DNA from: CAZEXD01 sp964516865 | GTDB taxonomy: Bacteria; Patescibacteriota; Minisyncoccia; Minisyncoccales; Staskawiczbacteraceae | Assembly: GCA_964516865.1 (NCBI GenBank) | Contig: CAZEXD010000001.1 | Location: 1 to 53,085 of the forward strand | DNA length: 53,085 bases | Direction of reading: 5' to 3' | Part shown: positions 9,001 through 16,579 of the stretch, piece after piece | Position numbering within the stretch: position 1 is the first letter of the stretch | How the letters are laid out: each line of letters starts with the position of its first letter | Notes under the pieces: generated by a model | What the model saw: only the letters and a program-made list of their open reading frames with translations | The model's database searches: none | Told to the model about the DNA's origin: nothing | Program-made: the position numbers and the translations under genes

Positions 9001-9366
9001 ACTATTTCAGCCGGCAGTTCAGCGACTTATGTTTTAAGGGCAACTGCTTCAGGATTTGCGGCAACAGCTAATAAGACAGCTGACGATGGAGTGTCAATCA
9101 ATTTGGCTGGCGATACAACGGTAAACGGCGCTACGGTTAAATACATTAACGAAACTGCTAATACTCCCGGCGGTTATATAGCTTTGGTAACATCTACCGG
9201 AGGCTCTTCTACCGACGCCAACTTTATCTGGTCTGATGTCAGCGCCTTGTCTCACCTTTATACCACCGCCTCAACAGGTAGTACCCCAACATCCAGCGGC
9301 GACTGGGCGAACGGTTATCTGGTGAAAGATTTGCCGTTGTCCTCAACCACTTGGGTTGGACCGTAA
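6028..9366 (+). CDS. S-layer-like exported protein with N-terminal peptidoglycan-binding domain
   Basis: 1112 residues. It has a signal peptide (about 1-28, ending near GVAVA) and a small peptidoglycan-binding-like domain at about 35-120 (YYGPKTKANVQCFQNKYK, TGFVGTGTRAMLN). A Thr-Pro linker follows (TTPTTPTTPS), then about 950 residues of Thr/Ser/Val/Asn-rich beta-sandwich repeats and the C-terminus WVGP. The size, repeats and composition suit a main surface (S-layer-like) protein held on the wall by the N-terminal domain. The codons are richer in G and C than those of neighbouring genes, as expected for a highly expressed gene. It is monocistronic, with a structured leader and a strong terminator. 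The same binding domain recurs at the C-terminus of the metalloprotease at 45723-47354. Confidence 0.8.
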   Translation: MSIRTKIITATAASILGALLLSGVAVAYTGIPQGFTFTRNLPVGTVHQDVVYLKEILKAEGCGVGITNTTYYGPKTKANVQCFQNKYKSQISAYAGYQIGATGFVGTGTRAMLNALLAGTTPTTPTTPSAGLTVALAADNPASGTIVDGQALYPLAKITFTNGDSSEVKVTGLKLKRIGVSADASLNNTYLFDGATRLTDGAAVSSTVITFNDTAGLFTVPAGGSKTITVSADVNGTSGETFGIQVVASTDVTTNASSVKGNFPITGNLHTLASGTLAGVNFNATTTPSAANVDPQDDYTVWQNSVVVTTRAVNMTRISFRKTGSVANTDLQNFRLYVDGVQVGSTIANLDAKGYVTFDLTSAPQRLEAGTRVIKLLANIVGGSSLNFTFHLWNVADVTVVDTQYGANVLPQSESTTFSKRSSGEQSVNSGVITFTKMADSPTGNIVNSASNALLAKFQVKAAGEKIKVESLKVSLVCSDSDVSYLRNGMLLANGVQIGSTSNLKCTNQSTPYTSFSLGSSLIVEPGNPVTLEVKADIYDNDGTNDIDAGDTLKARIEGSSSENNAIGQVSAATIDAPSSDVDGNTLTVATGGLTLSKYTAYTNQSMVPPLTAAKIAHFTLTANTTEAVNINTIQINLNNVISSYASNLYVKFGDQTTTVKPSISAYQNSWSVNYTLAAGQTKDLIVYADINSSASGTGTVGAYITGTTASSATSVTAGGSTTTDSGQSIAFTTGTFTPAVDGSTPLAAIVAGGQQVVAGRFKFTTLYENYTLKEVRFTLGAAARSAAINNLILKDGDTVLATVPYDNTNEYFNITGLNVSIPANTTKVLSVVYDLSSSISSSTSTSQVDVQPTLAYVKYADSQGVETTSSTTYSTNKEVYVFKSIPTVSKVAVTTSTLSNQTVDLYSWKIAADAKGPIAVKQVKLDLTWRDTSGDSTLYLYAFKLYKDGNDISSLVTITDEDGHNLETTTAASGANEDSSKVIIYWATEDTISAGSSATYVLRATASGFAATANKTADDGVSINLAGDTTVNGATVKYINETANTPGGYIALVTSTGGSSTDANFIWSDVSALSHLYTTASTGSTPTSSGDWANGYLVKDLPLSSTTWVGP

Positions 9367-9419
9367 TTTTCCGGAAAGAACCCTTTGCTTGCTTGTGGGA
9401 AGCTGAAAGGGATAAAAAA

Positions 9420-9455
9420 CAAAGACCCCGCCTTTAATGGCGGGGCTTTGTTTTA
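9420..9455 (+). terminator. Strong intrinsic terminator of the S-layer-like gene
   Basis: A GC-rich hairpin pairs CAAAG-CCCCGCC (9420-9432, one bulged A) with GGCGGGGCTTTG (9439-9450), loop TTTAAT, followed by TTTT. It lies 54 nt after the stop codon. Confidence 0.85.
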
Positions 9456-9491
9456 CACGGATTAATACTGATTCTACGGATTTATACTGAT
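9456..9491. repeat. Inverted flank (left) of the GxxExxY gene
   Basis: Begins CACGGATTAATACTGATT and continues with related CGGATTTATACTGAT words. It is an imperfect inverted match to 9893-9930 on the other side of the gene and overlaps the gene's stop codon. Confidence 0.55.
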
Positions 9492-9892
9492 AATTTGTTT
9501 TGTTTTTTAGTGTGAATAAGTCGTTTGATTATTAGTTTTTTAGGAGTAAACCCAACCAACAATCCTAATTCGTATTTTGAACCCTTTAGATAACCCCAAA
9601 ACTGTTTTAGGTCTTCGTTGGTTATAAAAGGCTTGGATTTTATTTCAATTATTATTCTATCGTTTACTATGATATCTGGAAAGTAAATACCTACTTTTTT
9701 ACCTTTGTAATTAATATTAATTTGTTTTTTATTTTCAACAGTAAAGCCTATTAAAACCAGCTCATGGGAGAGTGAGCGATGTATTATTTCTTCCTTTATT
9801 CCGCCGGCTAAAGAATTATAGACATTAAAACACGCCCCTCTTATTTTATAGGACTCATTTTCATGTAACAATTTTTTTTCTTGGTTTTGCAT
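9482..9892 (-). CDS. GxxExxY family protein (PD-(D/E)XK-like)
   Basis: 136 residues. The family signature region reads GGIKEEIIH (G..E kept, the final Tyr replaced). It is followed by a PD-(D/E)XK-like core: PDIIVNDRIIIEIKS supplies the Asp and Glu-x-Lys. The fold is that of nucleases, but no activity is established for the family that I know of. The gene is bracketed by inverted, degenerate CACGGATT words, a context I associate with this family in many genomes, and it may travel as a repeat-bounded unit. It faces the same way as the O-antigen ligase gene upstream. Confidence 0.75.
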   Translation of the reverse strand: MQNQEKKLLHENESYKIRGACFNVYNSLAGGIKEEIIHRSLSHELVLIGFTVENKKQININYKGKKVGIYFPDIIVNDRIIIEIKSKPFITNEDLKQFWGYLKGSKYELGLLVGFTPKKLIIKRLIHTKKQNKLSV

Positions 9893-9930
9893 ATCCGTAT
9901 TAATCAGCTAAAATCCGTATAAATCCGTGG
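9893..9930. repeat. Inverted flank (right) of the GxxExxY gene
   Basis: Read on the minus strand it begins CCACGGATTTATACGGATT and ends GATTAATACGGAT directly before the ATG. It is an inverted relative of 9456-9491. Confidence 0.55.
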
Positions 9931-12381
9931 CTAATAAGGTAATGTTTTCAAAAACTCCTCAATATCAGCTTTTGCCGCAGGTTCTATTTTTAAGATTTCC
10001 AGAGCTGTTTCCCGCGCTTTTTTATATTCGCCAAGTTCTTTATATATAAAAGCTAAAGTAGCGTAATATTGGATGTTTTTTTTATCCATTTTTATTAACG
10101 ATTCATAAATAGGAGCAAGTTTTTTGTAATTTTTGGCGGTTGTATACACAATTGCCAGCTGGCTGTATGATTGCTGATTATCGTAGGAATATCCCTTTTC
10201 TTTAGCCAGTTCAATATCTTTTTCTCCTTCTTGCTCTTCGTTTAGCGCGATTTCAGACAGCCCGAGATACCAGTAGCAGGAGCTAAGATTGTCTTCCAAA
10301 ACAAGGCACTGCCCGGCTTTTTCTTTCATTTTTTTAAAGTCGGCTGAGGCAAAATAAGCTTCTGCCAAGCCCATTAAAACTTCCTGGCGTTTGGGGCTTA
10401 ATTTTTGGGCTTTTGCCAGATAGTTCTCGCTCTTTTCCAAAAGCGATTTTTTTATTTCAGGATTTGTCTCCCTGGCTATTAAAACATTATTAAACTGGGC
10501 TAATAGAATCCAGCTTCTTGTGTAATTTGGGTGTATTTTTGCGCTGTATTTTAAGGCGTCTATTGATTTTTTTATGTATTCTAATTCGTTGTCTTTAATA
10601 TAATTTTCGCAACTCTTTACATTATCCACATATTTTAAACGCAAAAAAGAATCAAGAAAACTTTTTTGGCTGAATAATTTTTCAAAATCCTGCAATTTTT
10701 TATCGCAAACCAAGTCCTCTGCTTTGTTTATTTCTGCGTTTATTAAGAGCGGTTTTAGGTTGTATTTCCACAAAAACAATATCAGTAAAACTAATAAGGT
10801 GGTGATAATGATTTTTTTATGTTTTAATATTTTTCCGCTGAAATTACGCTGATTACTACGCTGATTTTCGCTGAGATTTTCGGCGTTCTTCCGCGTGGCC
10901 ATCAGTGTTGAATCAGCGGTGCCTGGTAAAGTCAGGTGTAGGGAATAGCCAATTATAAAAAAGAGCATTATATGAGTCGTAACGCTGTTAAATTCAAAAA
11001 ATAAATCTGTAAAATAAGCGATAAAGATTGCCTGTATGGCGTGGGCTGATATCTGTGTTTCTTTTTGTTCTGTTCTGTGTTTTGATCTGTGTAGCCGCCA
11101 GAATAGATAACCAAAGAAAAAAAGATAAACTAATAAAAACGGCAATCCGTATTGCACGGCGATATCCAAAAATATATTGTGGGCTCGGTCCCACCAGTCC
11201 TCGGTGGTTTTAATAAGATATGGCAAAGAAGGGTCGTAATATTTGTCAAACGCGATTGATTGGTTTTCCGGACCCCAGCCCAAAATTGGTTTTTCTTGTA
11301 TCGCCTTAAAAAATGTCTGCCAGGCGGAAAAACGGGTTTTAGTCAAATCTTGCACAGTCTCTTTAACAGATAATCGGTTGGCGATAAAAGATAATTTTTG
11401 ATTGTTTTTAATGAAATCGGGGAGGTTAGTTGTAGTGTTTAAATATAAAATAGCGGCGGCGAGCAAGGTTAAAATTAAAAAACCCGCTATTTTTATTTTC
11501 GCTCCCTCAGAACTTCGCGGCAGAAACTTTTTGCACAGCAAAAAAATAGATTTTTTTTGTCTTGCCATAGATTGGATAATTTGTTGGGAATTTTGTTTTT
11601 GCCCGTTTTGTAAAGGCAATTTTTTAACCGGATAAAAGAGAAAAAAGTAAAGCAAGCCGACGGCTAACCCAAGATAGCCGGAACGGGAACCAGAGATAAA
11701 AAGTCCAAACAAGAACACTGCAAGAGACAAGACATAAAAAAGTTTTTTTATTCCCCTTTCTTTTATAACGAAAGATAGAGCCGGGAAAAATAAAAGCAGC
11801 AGATAAATCGCCAGAAGTATAGGGCTGGATAGGGTAGAGGGCGGTCTGCTCTCGTAAGGAATAAAAATTTTAGGCAGAAGATTGTAATACTGTATCGCGG
11901 CAAAAAGCACGGCTATAATGCCAATGCAAAAAGAAAAGTCCCAAAGTTTTTTCCAATCTTTTTCTTTTGCGATTAGAAATAAGATTGCCGCGAATAGAAT
12001 ATAAAAAGCAAAATTTATAAATCCTCCGGAGCGGTGGGGCGACGTCCATAAACTAAACAAAACATCGCGCGAAAATATTGTTGACAAAAGAGCAAGCAGA
12101 AAAACTGCGCAAAAAATCCAAAAAATCATTTTTTGGCCGGCAATCCTTTCTTTTATTTGGTTTATAAATTTGTTTTCAAAGATTATTTGCCAGATAAAAA
12201 CAAGCAAAATAATAGAAAAAACAATTCTAAAAACAATTGCTTTTCCCCATTCCGGGGGGAAAAAATAAGGCGGAAGCGCTAAAATCGGCAAAGCTAAAAT
12301 TATAAAAAATCCGGTTAAATATAACCAATGAAGTTTATTAGAATGAGTGGGCATTGTTGTTTGAGTTAGGTTAATAGCCAA
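9931..12381 (-). CDS. O-antigen ligase-like membrane protein with C-terminal TPR domain
   Basis: 816 residues. About a dozen hydrophobic segments occupy roughly 20-475, with the O-antigen ligase/polymerase signature loop (LGWGPENQSIAF) and RAHNIFLDIAVQYG in the external region. One more membrane helix lies near 525, followed by tetratricopeptide-like helices (about 600-816) outside the membrane. Proteins of this class transfer lipid-linked glycan to an acceptor, or act as Wzy polymerases. Two cytoplasmic-loop segments are encoded by degenerate repeat words (see 10847-10925 and 11041-11098) that look like in-frame insertions. It is transcribed away from the glycan locus at 13035 but probably serves it. 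Confidence 0.8.
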   Translation of the reverse strand: MAINLTQTTMPTHSNKLHWLYLTGFFIILALPILALPPYFFPPEWGKAIVFRIVFSIILLVFIWQIIFENKFINQIKERIAGQKMIFWIFCAVFLLALLSTIFSRDVLFSLWTSPHRSGGFINFAFYILFAAILFLIAKEKDWKKLWDFSFCIGIIAVLFAAIQYYNLLPKIFIPYESRPPSTLSSPILLAIYLLLLFFPALSFVIKERGIKKLFYVLSLAVFLFGLFISGSRSGYLGLAVGLLYFFLFYPVKKLPLQNGQKQNSQQIIQSMARQKKSIFLLCKKFLPRSSEGAKIKIAGFLILTLLAAAILYLNTTTNLPDFIKNNQKLSFIANRLSVKETVQDLTKTRFSAWQTFFKAIQEKPILGWGPENQSIAFDKYYDPSLPYLIKTTEDWWDRAHNIFLDIAVQYGLPFLLVYLFFFGYLFWRLHRSKHRTEQKETQISAHAIQAIFIAYFTDLFFEFNSVTTHIMLFFIIGYSLHLTLPGTADSTLMATRKNAENLSENQRSNQRNFSGKILKHKKIIITTLLVLLILFLWKYNLKPLLINAEINKAEDLVCDKKLQDFEKLFSQKSFLDSFLRLKYVDNVKSCENYIKDNELEYIKKSIDALKYSAKIHPNYTRSWILLAQFNNVLIARETNPEIKKSLLEKSENYLAKAQKLSPKRQEVLMGLAEAYFASADFKKMKEKAGQCLVLEDNLSSCYWYLGLSEIALNEEQEGEKDIELAKEKGYSYDNQQSYSQLAIVYTTAKNYKKLAPIYESLIKMDKKNIQYYATLAFIYKELGEYKKARETALEILKIEPAAKADIEEFLKTLPY
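10847..10925 (-). repeat. Repeat-derived in-frame segment inside the O-antigen ligase gene
   Basis: On the minus strand this reads as clustered words of the form CAGCGAAAATCAGCG, TAATCAGCG and CCACGCGGAA, similar in style to GxxExxY-associated repeats. It encodes a Ser/Asn/Arg-rich stretch (RKNAENLSENQRSNQRN) between two membrane segments and keeps the frame open. Confidence 0.45.
11041..11098 (-). repeat. Second repeat-derived segment inside the O-antigen ligase gene
   Basis: The minus strand reads as CACAGATCAAAACACAGAAC-type words ending in ACACAGATATCAGC. It encodes a polar stretch (RSKHRTEQKETQISAHA) between two transmembrane helices. Confidence 0.4.
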
Positions 12382-12389
12382 TAGTCAGT

Positions 12390-12439
12390 GGTCTATGGCG
12401 GGTGGTTTGGTCAAGGGTCTATGGTCTATGGCGGGTGGT
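12390..12439. repeat. Repeat flank (left) of the four-helix-bundle gene
   Basis: Two exact 17-nt copies of GGTCTATGGCGGGTGGT, at 12390-12406 and 12423-12439. The second copy encodes the last residues and stop codon of the gene. Related words occur inverted at 12886-12970. Confidence 0.6.
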
Positions 12440-12758
12440 CTTTAATTTTTGAAAAATTGTTCCAGGATTGTTTTAGACGATAAAGTTGCTTTCCAATAAT
12501 TTCATATTCTTTGATTAATTCCTCAGATAATTGTTCATTAATATTTTTACTATAAACATCTCGACACTGACATAAACTTACTTGTGTTTCATTCGTTTCT
12601 GCCATAGCATCGTCTAAATATTTTTGAAATCCGGCTTTTTGGTGTTTTTTAGCAAATCCTTCTGCAATTAATCGCGGTATTGCTTTACAGGAGCGGGAGA
12701 TTTGATCTTTTAAATCATATTTTTCATTGTTGGGGAGGCGAGGAATAATCTCTTTCAT
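12426..12758 (-). CDS. Four-helix-bundle protein (23S rRNA intervening-sequence / S23 family)
   Basis: 110 residues, a typical length for the family. Motifs are RLPNNEKYDLKDQISRSCKAIP near the start, LIAEGFAKKH, and YLDDAMAETNETQVSL, as seen in proteins encoded within 23S rRNA intervening sequences and in the related Avd accessory proteins of diversity-generating retroelements. Neither an rRNA nor a reverse transcriptase is present, so this is a solitary copy. It is bracketed by short direct and inverted repeats, which suggests a mobile unit. The function is not known. Confidence 0.8.
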   Translation of the reverse strand: MKEIIPRLPNNEKYDLKDQISRSCKAIPRLIAEGFAKKHQKAGFQKYLDDAMAETNETQVSLCQCRDVYSKNINEQLSEELIKEYEIIGKQLYRLKQSWNNFSKIKDHPP

Positions 12759-12885
12759 TATCAGAACGCTTGTTTTATTGGCTCTTTGATAAACATCTAA
12801 ATCGTGGTAGGTTGTTATTTTTTTTATTGTTAGGTATGGTTTATTTTTGTTTTTTATTTAAAACAACATTAATACTTATTGCCAT

Positions 12886-12970
12886 TACTCAAAAACCATT
12901 AACTAACCCCATACAGACCATTGACCATTAACCAAACTTACTACCACCGCCCATTAACTATCTACTAAAC
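12886..12970. repeat. Repeat flank (right) of the four-helix-bundle gene
   Basis: Contains several CCATTAACTA/GACCATTGACCATTAACC words plus ACCACCGCCCATTAAC, the inverted counterpart of the left-flank GGTCTATGGCGGGTGGT. The matches are imperfect. No gene is visible between 12759 and 13034. Confidence 0.5.
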
Positions 12971-12992
12971 TCTTTATTTTCCCTTAATTCTA

Positions 12993-13001
12993 TGATACAA
13001 T
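12993..13001 (+). promoter_or_regulatory. Extended -10 promoter of the glycan locus
   Basis: TGATACAAT (extended -10 TG-N-TACAAT) with a poor -35 (TTTATT) 17 nt upstream of the -10. It precedes the first gene of the long plus-strand glycan locus. Confidence 0.4.
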
Positions 13002-13034
13002 AATTTATTAAAATAACAACAAAAAAGAGGAAAA

Positions 13035-13484
13035 ATGAAGAAAATAGTTATTACCTCTGGCTATTTTAATCCATTGCACATCGGCCATATAAACTTATTT
13101 AGAGAAGCCAAGAAATTAGGCGATATTTTGGTTGTGATAGTCAACAATGATGAGCAGGTAAAGCTAAAAGGAAGCGTTCCCTTTATGTCGGAATCAGAAA
13201 GAATGGAAATTATAAAAGCGATAAGATATGTTGACGAGATTTTTCTGTCTATAGATAAAGATAAAAGCGTGACAGAAAGTTTGAAAGCGGTTGCTCAGAA
13301 ATACGTCGGCAATGAATTATTTTTTGCCAAAGGCGGAGACAGAAACGCGGACAATATTCCCGAAAGTGAAAAGCAGATTTGCCAAAAATATAATATAAAA
13401 ATAGTAAACAATGTCGGCGGAGATAAAGTGCAAAGTTCATCTTGGCTTTTAGCCAGGGTAAAAACAAATGAAAGACAATTTTAA
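13035..13484 (+). CDS. Adenylyl/cytidylyltransferase-family protein
   Basis: 149 residues of the nucleotidyltransferase fold. The N-terminal SGYFNPLHIGHINLF contains the HxGH nucleotide-binding motif, and QSSSWLLARVK near the end stands for the usual ISSTxxR signature. Relatives transfer AMP or CMP to sugar phosphates, glycerol phosphate or FMN (RfaE2/TagD-like); the substrate here is unclear. A good Shine-Dalgarno sequence AGAGG (13026-13030) precedes the ATG. It overlaps the next gene by 17 nt, so the two are probably translated together as the start of the glycan operon. Confidence 0.75.
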   Translation: MKKIVITSGYFNPLHIGHINLFREAKKLGDILVVIVNNDEQVKLKGSVPFMSESERMEIIKAIRYVDEIFLSIDKDKSVTESLKAVAQKYVGNELFFAKGGDRNADNIPESEKQICQKYNIKIVNNVGGDKVQSSSWLLARVKTNERQF

Positions 13485-14190
13485 AAAAATAGGAATTTTA
13501 GGATACGGAGAAATTGGCAAGGCAATTGCCAAGTTTTATAAAAATCCAAAAATTAAAGATTTAAATAGAGATGATGGATTAGAAGGCGTGGATATTTTGC
13601 ATATTTGCATTCCATGGTCTAAAAAATTCGTTAGCATAGTCGCTAAAGAAATTCAAAGAATAAAACCAAAACTTACCATAATTCACTCAACCGTGGCTTT
13701 GGGCGAGACAAAAAAATTATCAGATAAATTTAGGGGAATGGTGGTCCACAGCCCCGTGCGCGGCGTTCACCCTTATCTTTATCAAGGTATAAAAACTTTT
13801 GTAAAATATATCGGCGCTGATAACAAAAAAGCCGCAAAAATGGCAAAAAAACATTTGGAGAGTTTAGGAATTAAAACAAAAGTTTTTTATCCTTCAGCGA
13901 CAACCGAAGCATTAAAACTGTGGGACACCACTCAATACGGCTGGTTTATAGTTTTAAATAAAGAAATTAAAAAATGGTGCGATAAAAATAGTTTAGATTT
14001 TGAAGCAGTTTATACAGACGCCAACAAAACCTATAACGAGGGCTATAAAAAATTAGGCAGGCCAGAAGTGGTAAGGCCCTATTTAAAATACATAGAAGGA
14101 AAAATAGGCGGCCATTGTATAATTCCCAATTGTCGTATTTTAAAGAGCGAAATCGCCAAGCTTATCTTGCGTAAAAATATTTCATATTGA
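13468..14190 (+). CDS. NAD-binding dehydrogenase-like protein, nucleotide-sugar dehydrogenase relative
   Basis: 240 residues. A Rossmann motif sits at the N-terminus (IGILGYGEIGKAI) and HSTVALGETKKL follows. The C-terminal motif GGHCIIPN resembles the GGxCxPKD active-site region of UDP-glucose/GDP-mannose dehydrogenases. It is only half the length of that family (compare Ugd at 17348, 463 residues) and lacks a clear C-terminal domain, so it may be a reduced dehydrogenase or a related oxidoreductase. It starts within the end of the nucleotidyltransferase gene, suggesting the two act on one activated intermediate. Confidence 0.6.
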   Translation: MKDNFKKIGILGYGEIGKAIAKFYKNPKIKDLNRDDGLEGVDILHICIPWSKKFVSIVAKEIQRIKPKLTIIHSTVALGETKKLSDKFRGMVVHSPVRGVHPYLYQGIKTFVKYIGADNKKAAKMAKKHLESLGIKTKVFYPSATTEALKLWDTTQYGWFIVLNKEIKKWCDKNSLDFEAVYTDANKTYNEGYKKLGRPEVVRPYLKYIEGKIGGHCIIPNCRILKSEIAKLILRKNISY

Positions 14191-14201
14191 GTTGAAAAAC
14201 A

Positions 14202-15686
14202 ATGAAGTTGAATATAAAAAAACTCTTTTTAGAAAATATCGGAATTAGACAAACAATTTTAAAAAACACTTTTTGGTTATTTTTAGCCGAAGTTGTAGTC
14301 AGGTTTTTAGGCCTGATTTTGATTATTTATATTGCCAGAGTTTTAGGCGCTACCGAATATGGCAAATTTGTTTTTGCGCTTTCTTTTGTTTCAATAATAT
14401 CTATTTTTTCTGATTTAGGAATTGTAGATATCTCTACTAGAGAATTTTCGCGCGACAGGGATAATGAAAAGAAATTTACCGGCATTTTTACTTTAGAACT
14501 TTTTCTTTGCTTTCTCTCTCTTTTTATCATATTTATTAGTTCTTTTTTTATTACCTCTGACCCTAAAATTCAAAAAATAATTTGGATTTTAGCTATTTTT
14601 GTTTTAAGTAATAGTTTACTTGACATTATTTTTTCTTTTTTAAGGGCAAGACAGAAAATGGAATATGAAGCCGCAATTAAAATTTTGCAATCTTTGTTTA
14701 ACACCGTAATAGTGCTTTCTATTATTTTTTGGATTCCATCTATTGAGAATTTAAGCTACGCCTATTTAACTTCAAATTTAATAGTTCTATTTTTGGTTTT
14801 GTTCTTTTTTAACTATTACTTTCAACCTCTAAAATTAAAATGGGAAAAATATTCATTAAATATTTTAAAAATTTCTTGGCCTTTAACCCTTGGTTTTATC
14901 TCAACTTGGTTTTATCTTCAACTAAATTCTTTTATGTTGGGTTATTTCGGTTTAATTACCGAAAACGGATGGTATGGAGCTGCTTCTAAAATCGCCACTG
15001 CCGTCATTCTACCCTCCTTTTTAATTGTTAAGAGTTTTTATCCAACGCTGAGCAAATTTTTTACTTTTTCAAAAGAAAAATTTCAAAAAACATGGAATTA
15101 TCTAATAAAGTCAATGATATTATTAGCCATACCTTTAGTAATAGGAGGAATAACATTATCTTCAAAAATTATAAGTTTTCTTTATGGCAGCGCTTTTGCC
15201 CCTTCTATTCCTATTTTCCAATTTTTGATATTTATAGTTGGCATCGGCTTTTTAAATTTTCCTTATAGTGTAATTCTTATTGTGGCGGAGAAGCAGAAAA
15301 ATAATTTTGAGTTGATTATGGCCGGAGCGATTATAAATATAATTTTGGATTTTTTCTTAATACCACTATACGGAGTTAATGGAGTATTGGTGGCTATGAC
15401 AATTGCTTCTCTCATTGTTCTTTTTTCAACAATAGTTCTTGTTAAATATCAAAATCAAACATCCATTTTTGTGTTTAATAAGAGAATAGTGAAGACGACC
15501 ATAATTTCTTCTTTTTCCACTTTAATAATGTATTTTGTTATAAGTTGTCCGTTGCTTTTTCGTTTTAATATTGTTTTATTATTTTTTATTGGAGTATTTG
15601 TTTATTTTTTTGTTTTGTTTATTTTATACAGGATTTTTTTTAAAATTAACTTAAAATTTCTTTTCTCAACATTAAAAAATCAATAA
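14202..15686 (+). CDS. Wzx-type polysaccharide flippase
   Basis: 494 residues with about 12-14 hydrophobic segments over the whole length. It has the N-terminal pattern of MOP-superfamily polysaccharide transporters (NTFWLFLAEVVVRFLGLILI, then YIARVLGATEYGKFVFALSF). It would flip undecaprenyl-linked oligosaccharide across the cytoplasmic membrane. It starts 11 nt after the previous gene. A second flippase of a different subtype lies at 20301-21785, so the locus may handle two glycans. Confidence 0.85.
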   Translation: MKLNIKKLFLENIGIRQTILKNTFWLFLAEVVVRFLGLILIIYIARVLGATEYGKFVFALSFVSIISIFSDLGIVDISTREFSRDRDNEKKFTGIFTLELFLCFLSLFIIFISSFFITSDPKIQKIIWILAIFVLSNSLLDIIFSFLRARQKMEYEAAIKILQSLFNTVIVLSIIFWIPSIENLSYAYLTSNLIVLFLVLFFFNYYFQPLKLKWEKYSLNILKISWPLTLGFISTWFYLQLNSFMLGYFGLITENGWYGAASKIATAVILPSFLIVKSFYPTLSKFFTFSKEKFQKTWNYLIKSMILLAIPLVIGGITLSSKIISFLYGSAFAPSIPIFQFLIFIVGIGFLNFPYSVILIVAEKQKNNFELIMAGAIINIILDFFLIPLYGVNGVLVAMTIASLIVLFSTIVLVKYQNQTSIFVFNKRIVKTTIISSFSTLIMYFVISCPLLFRFNIVLLFFIGVFVYFFVLFILYRIFFKINLKFLFSTLKNQ

Positions 15687-15697
15687 TCTTTTAAAAA

Positions 15698-16579
15698 ATG
15701 AAAAATCCATTAGTTTCAGTAATTATTCCAACCTACAACAAGAAAACATATGTCGTAAAAGCAATTGATAGTGTTTTAAATCAAACTTATAAAAACATAG
15801 AGATAATAGTAATTGATGACGGTTCAACAGATGGAACAGATAAGATGATTTCTGGGCTTAGTAAAAAAAATTCTAAATTTATCTTTTTAAGAAACGAGAC
15901 TAATTTAGGATTTGTTAAAACTTTAAATAAAGCAATAAGCAGGGCAAAGGGAAAATATATTGCCAGATTAGATGACGACGACATTTGGATTGATTCTCAA
16001 AAATTGGAAAAACAAATTAATTTTCTTGAATCGCATCCAGATTATGTATTAATAGGAAGCGGAATTATTGTCATAAAAGAAAAAGATGACTCCGAAATTA
16101 CCCGATTTCTTTTTCCGGAAGAAGATGAGGATATAAGAAGAACGCTTTTGATAGAAAATTTATTTGCTCACAGTGCTGTTGTTTTTTTAAAAAGCGCCTT
16201 TGAAAAAGTTGGAGGATATGATGAAGAGTTTGGTTTTTTTGCTGATAAAGATTTGTGGTTAAAATTAGGCAAAGTTGGAAAAATGCACAATTTGCCGGAA
16301 TACGGCGTTTGTTATTTAGATAAAGAATCATTTTGTGAATATAATGAGAGAAATTTAAAAATTCGCCGAAACTTAAAACAAAATTTATATTTAAGAAAAA
16401 AACATAAAGACAGTTATCAAGGTTATTTAAAAGCTGTTTTATTCTGTTGGGCAAGTTATTTTTATTCTTTTCTGCCTTTCCGCCAGCAAATTAAGCCAAT
16501 TTTGTTTAAAATAAGAATATTACTTTTGGGTCGTCCTGCTTATAAAATTCAAATTAAATCGAAAAATGACAATAAATAA
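15698..16579 (+). CDS. Glycosyltransferase family 2
   Basis: 293 residues with the GT-A fold. It begins VSVIIPTYNKKTYVVKAI, then IIVIDDGSTDGT binds the nucleotide-sugar and ARLDDDDIW supplies the metal-binding acidic cluster. An acidic region (FFADKDLWLKLG) supplies the catalytic base area. The C-terminal SYFYSFLPFRQQIKP segment is shared with the GT2 at 34036, so the two are paralogues. Donor and acceptor cannot be told from sequence. It overlaps the next gene by 14 nt. Confidence 0.85.
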   Translation: MKNPLVSVIIPTYNKKTYVVKAIDSVLNQTYKNIEIIVIDDGSTDGTDKMISGLSKKNSKFIFLRNETNLGFVKTLNKAISRAKGKYIARLDDDDIWIDSQKLEKQINFLESHPDYVLIGSGIIVIKEKDDSEITRFLFPEEDEDIRRTLLIENLFAHSAVVFLKSAFEKVGGYDEEFGFFADKDLWLKLGKVGKMHNLPEYGVCYLDKESFCEYNERNLKIRRNLKQNLYLRKKHKDSYQGYLKAVLFCWASYFYSFLPFRQQIKPILFKIRILLLGRPAYKIQIKSKNDNK

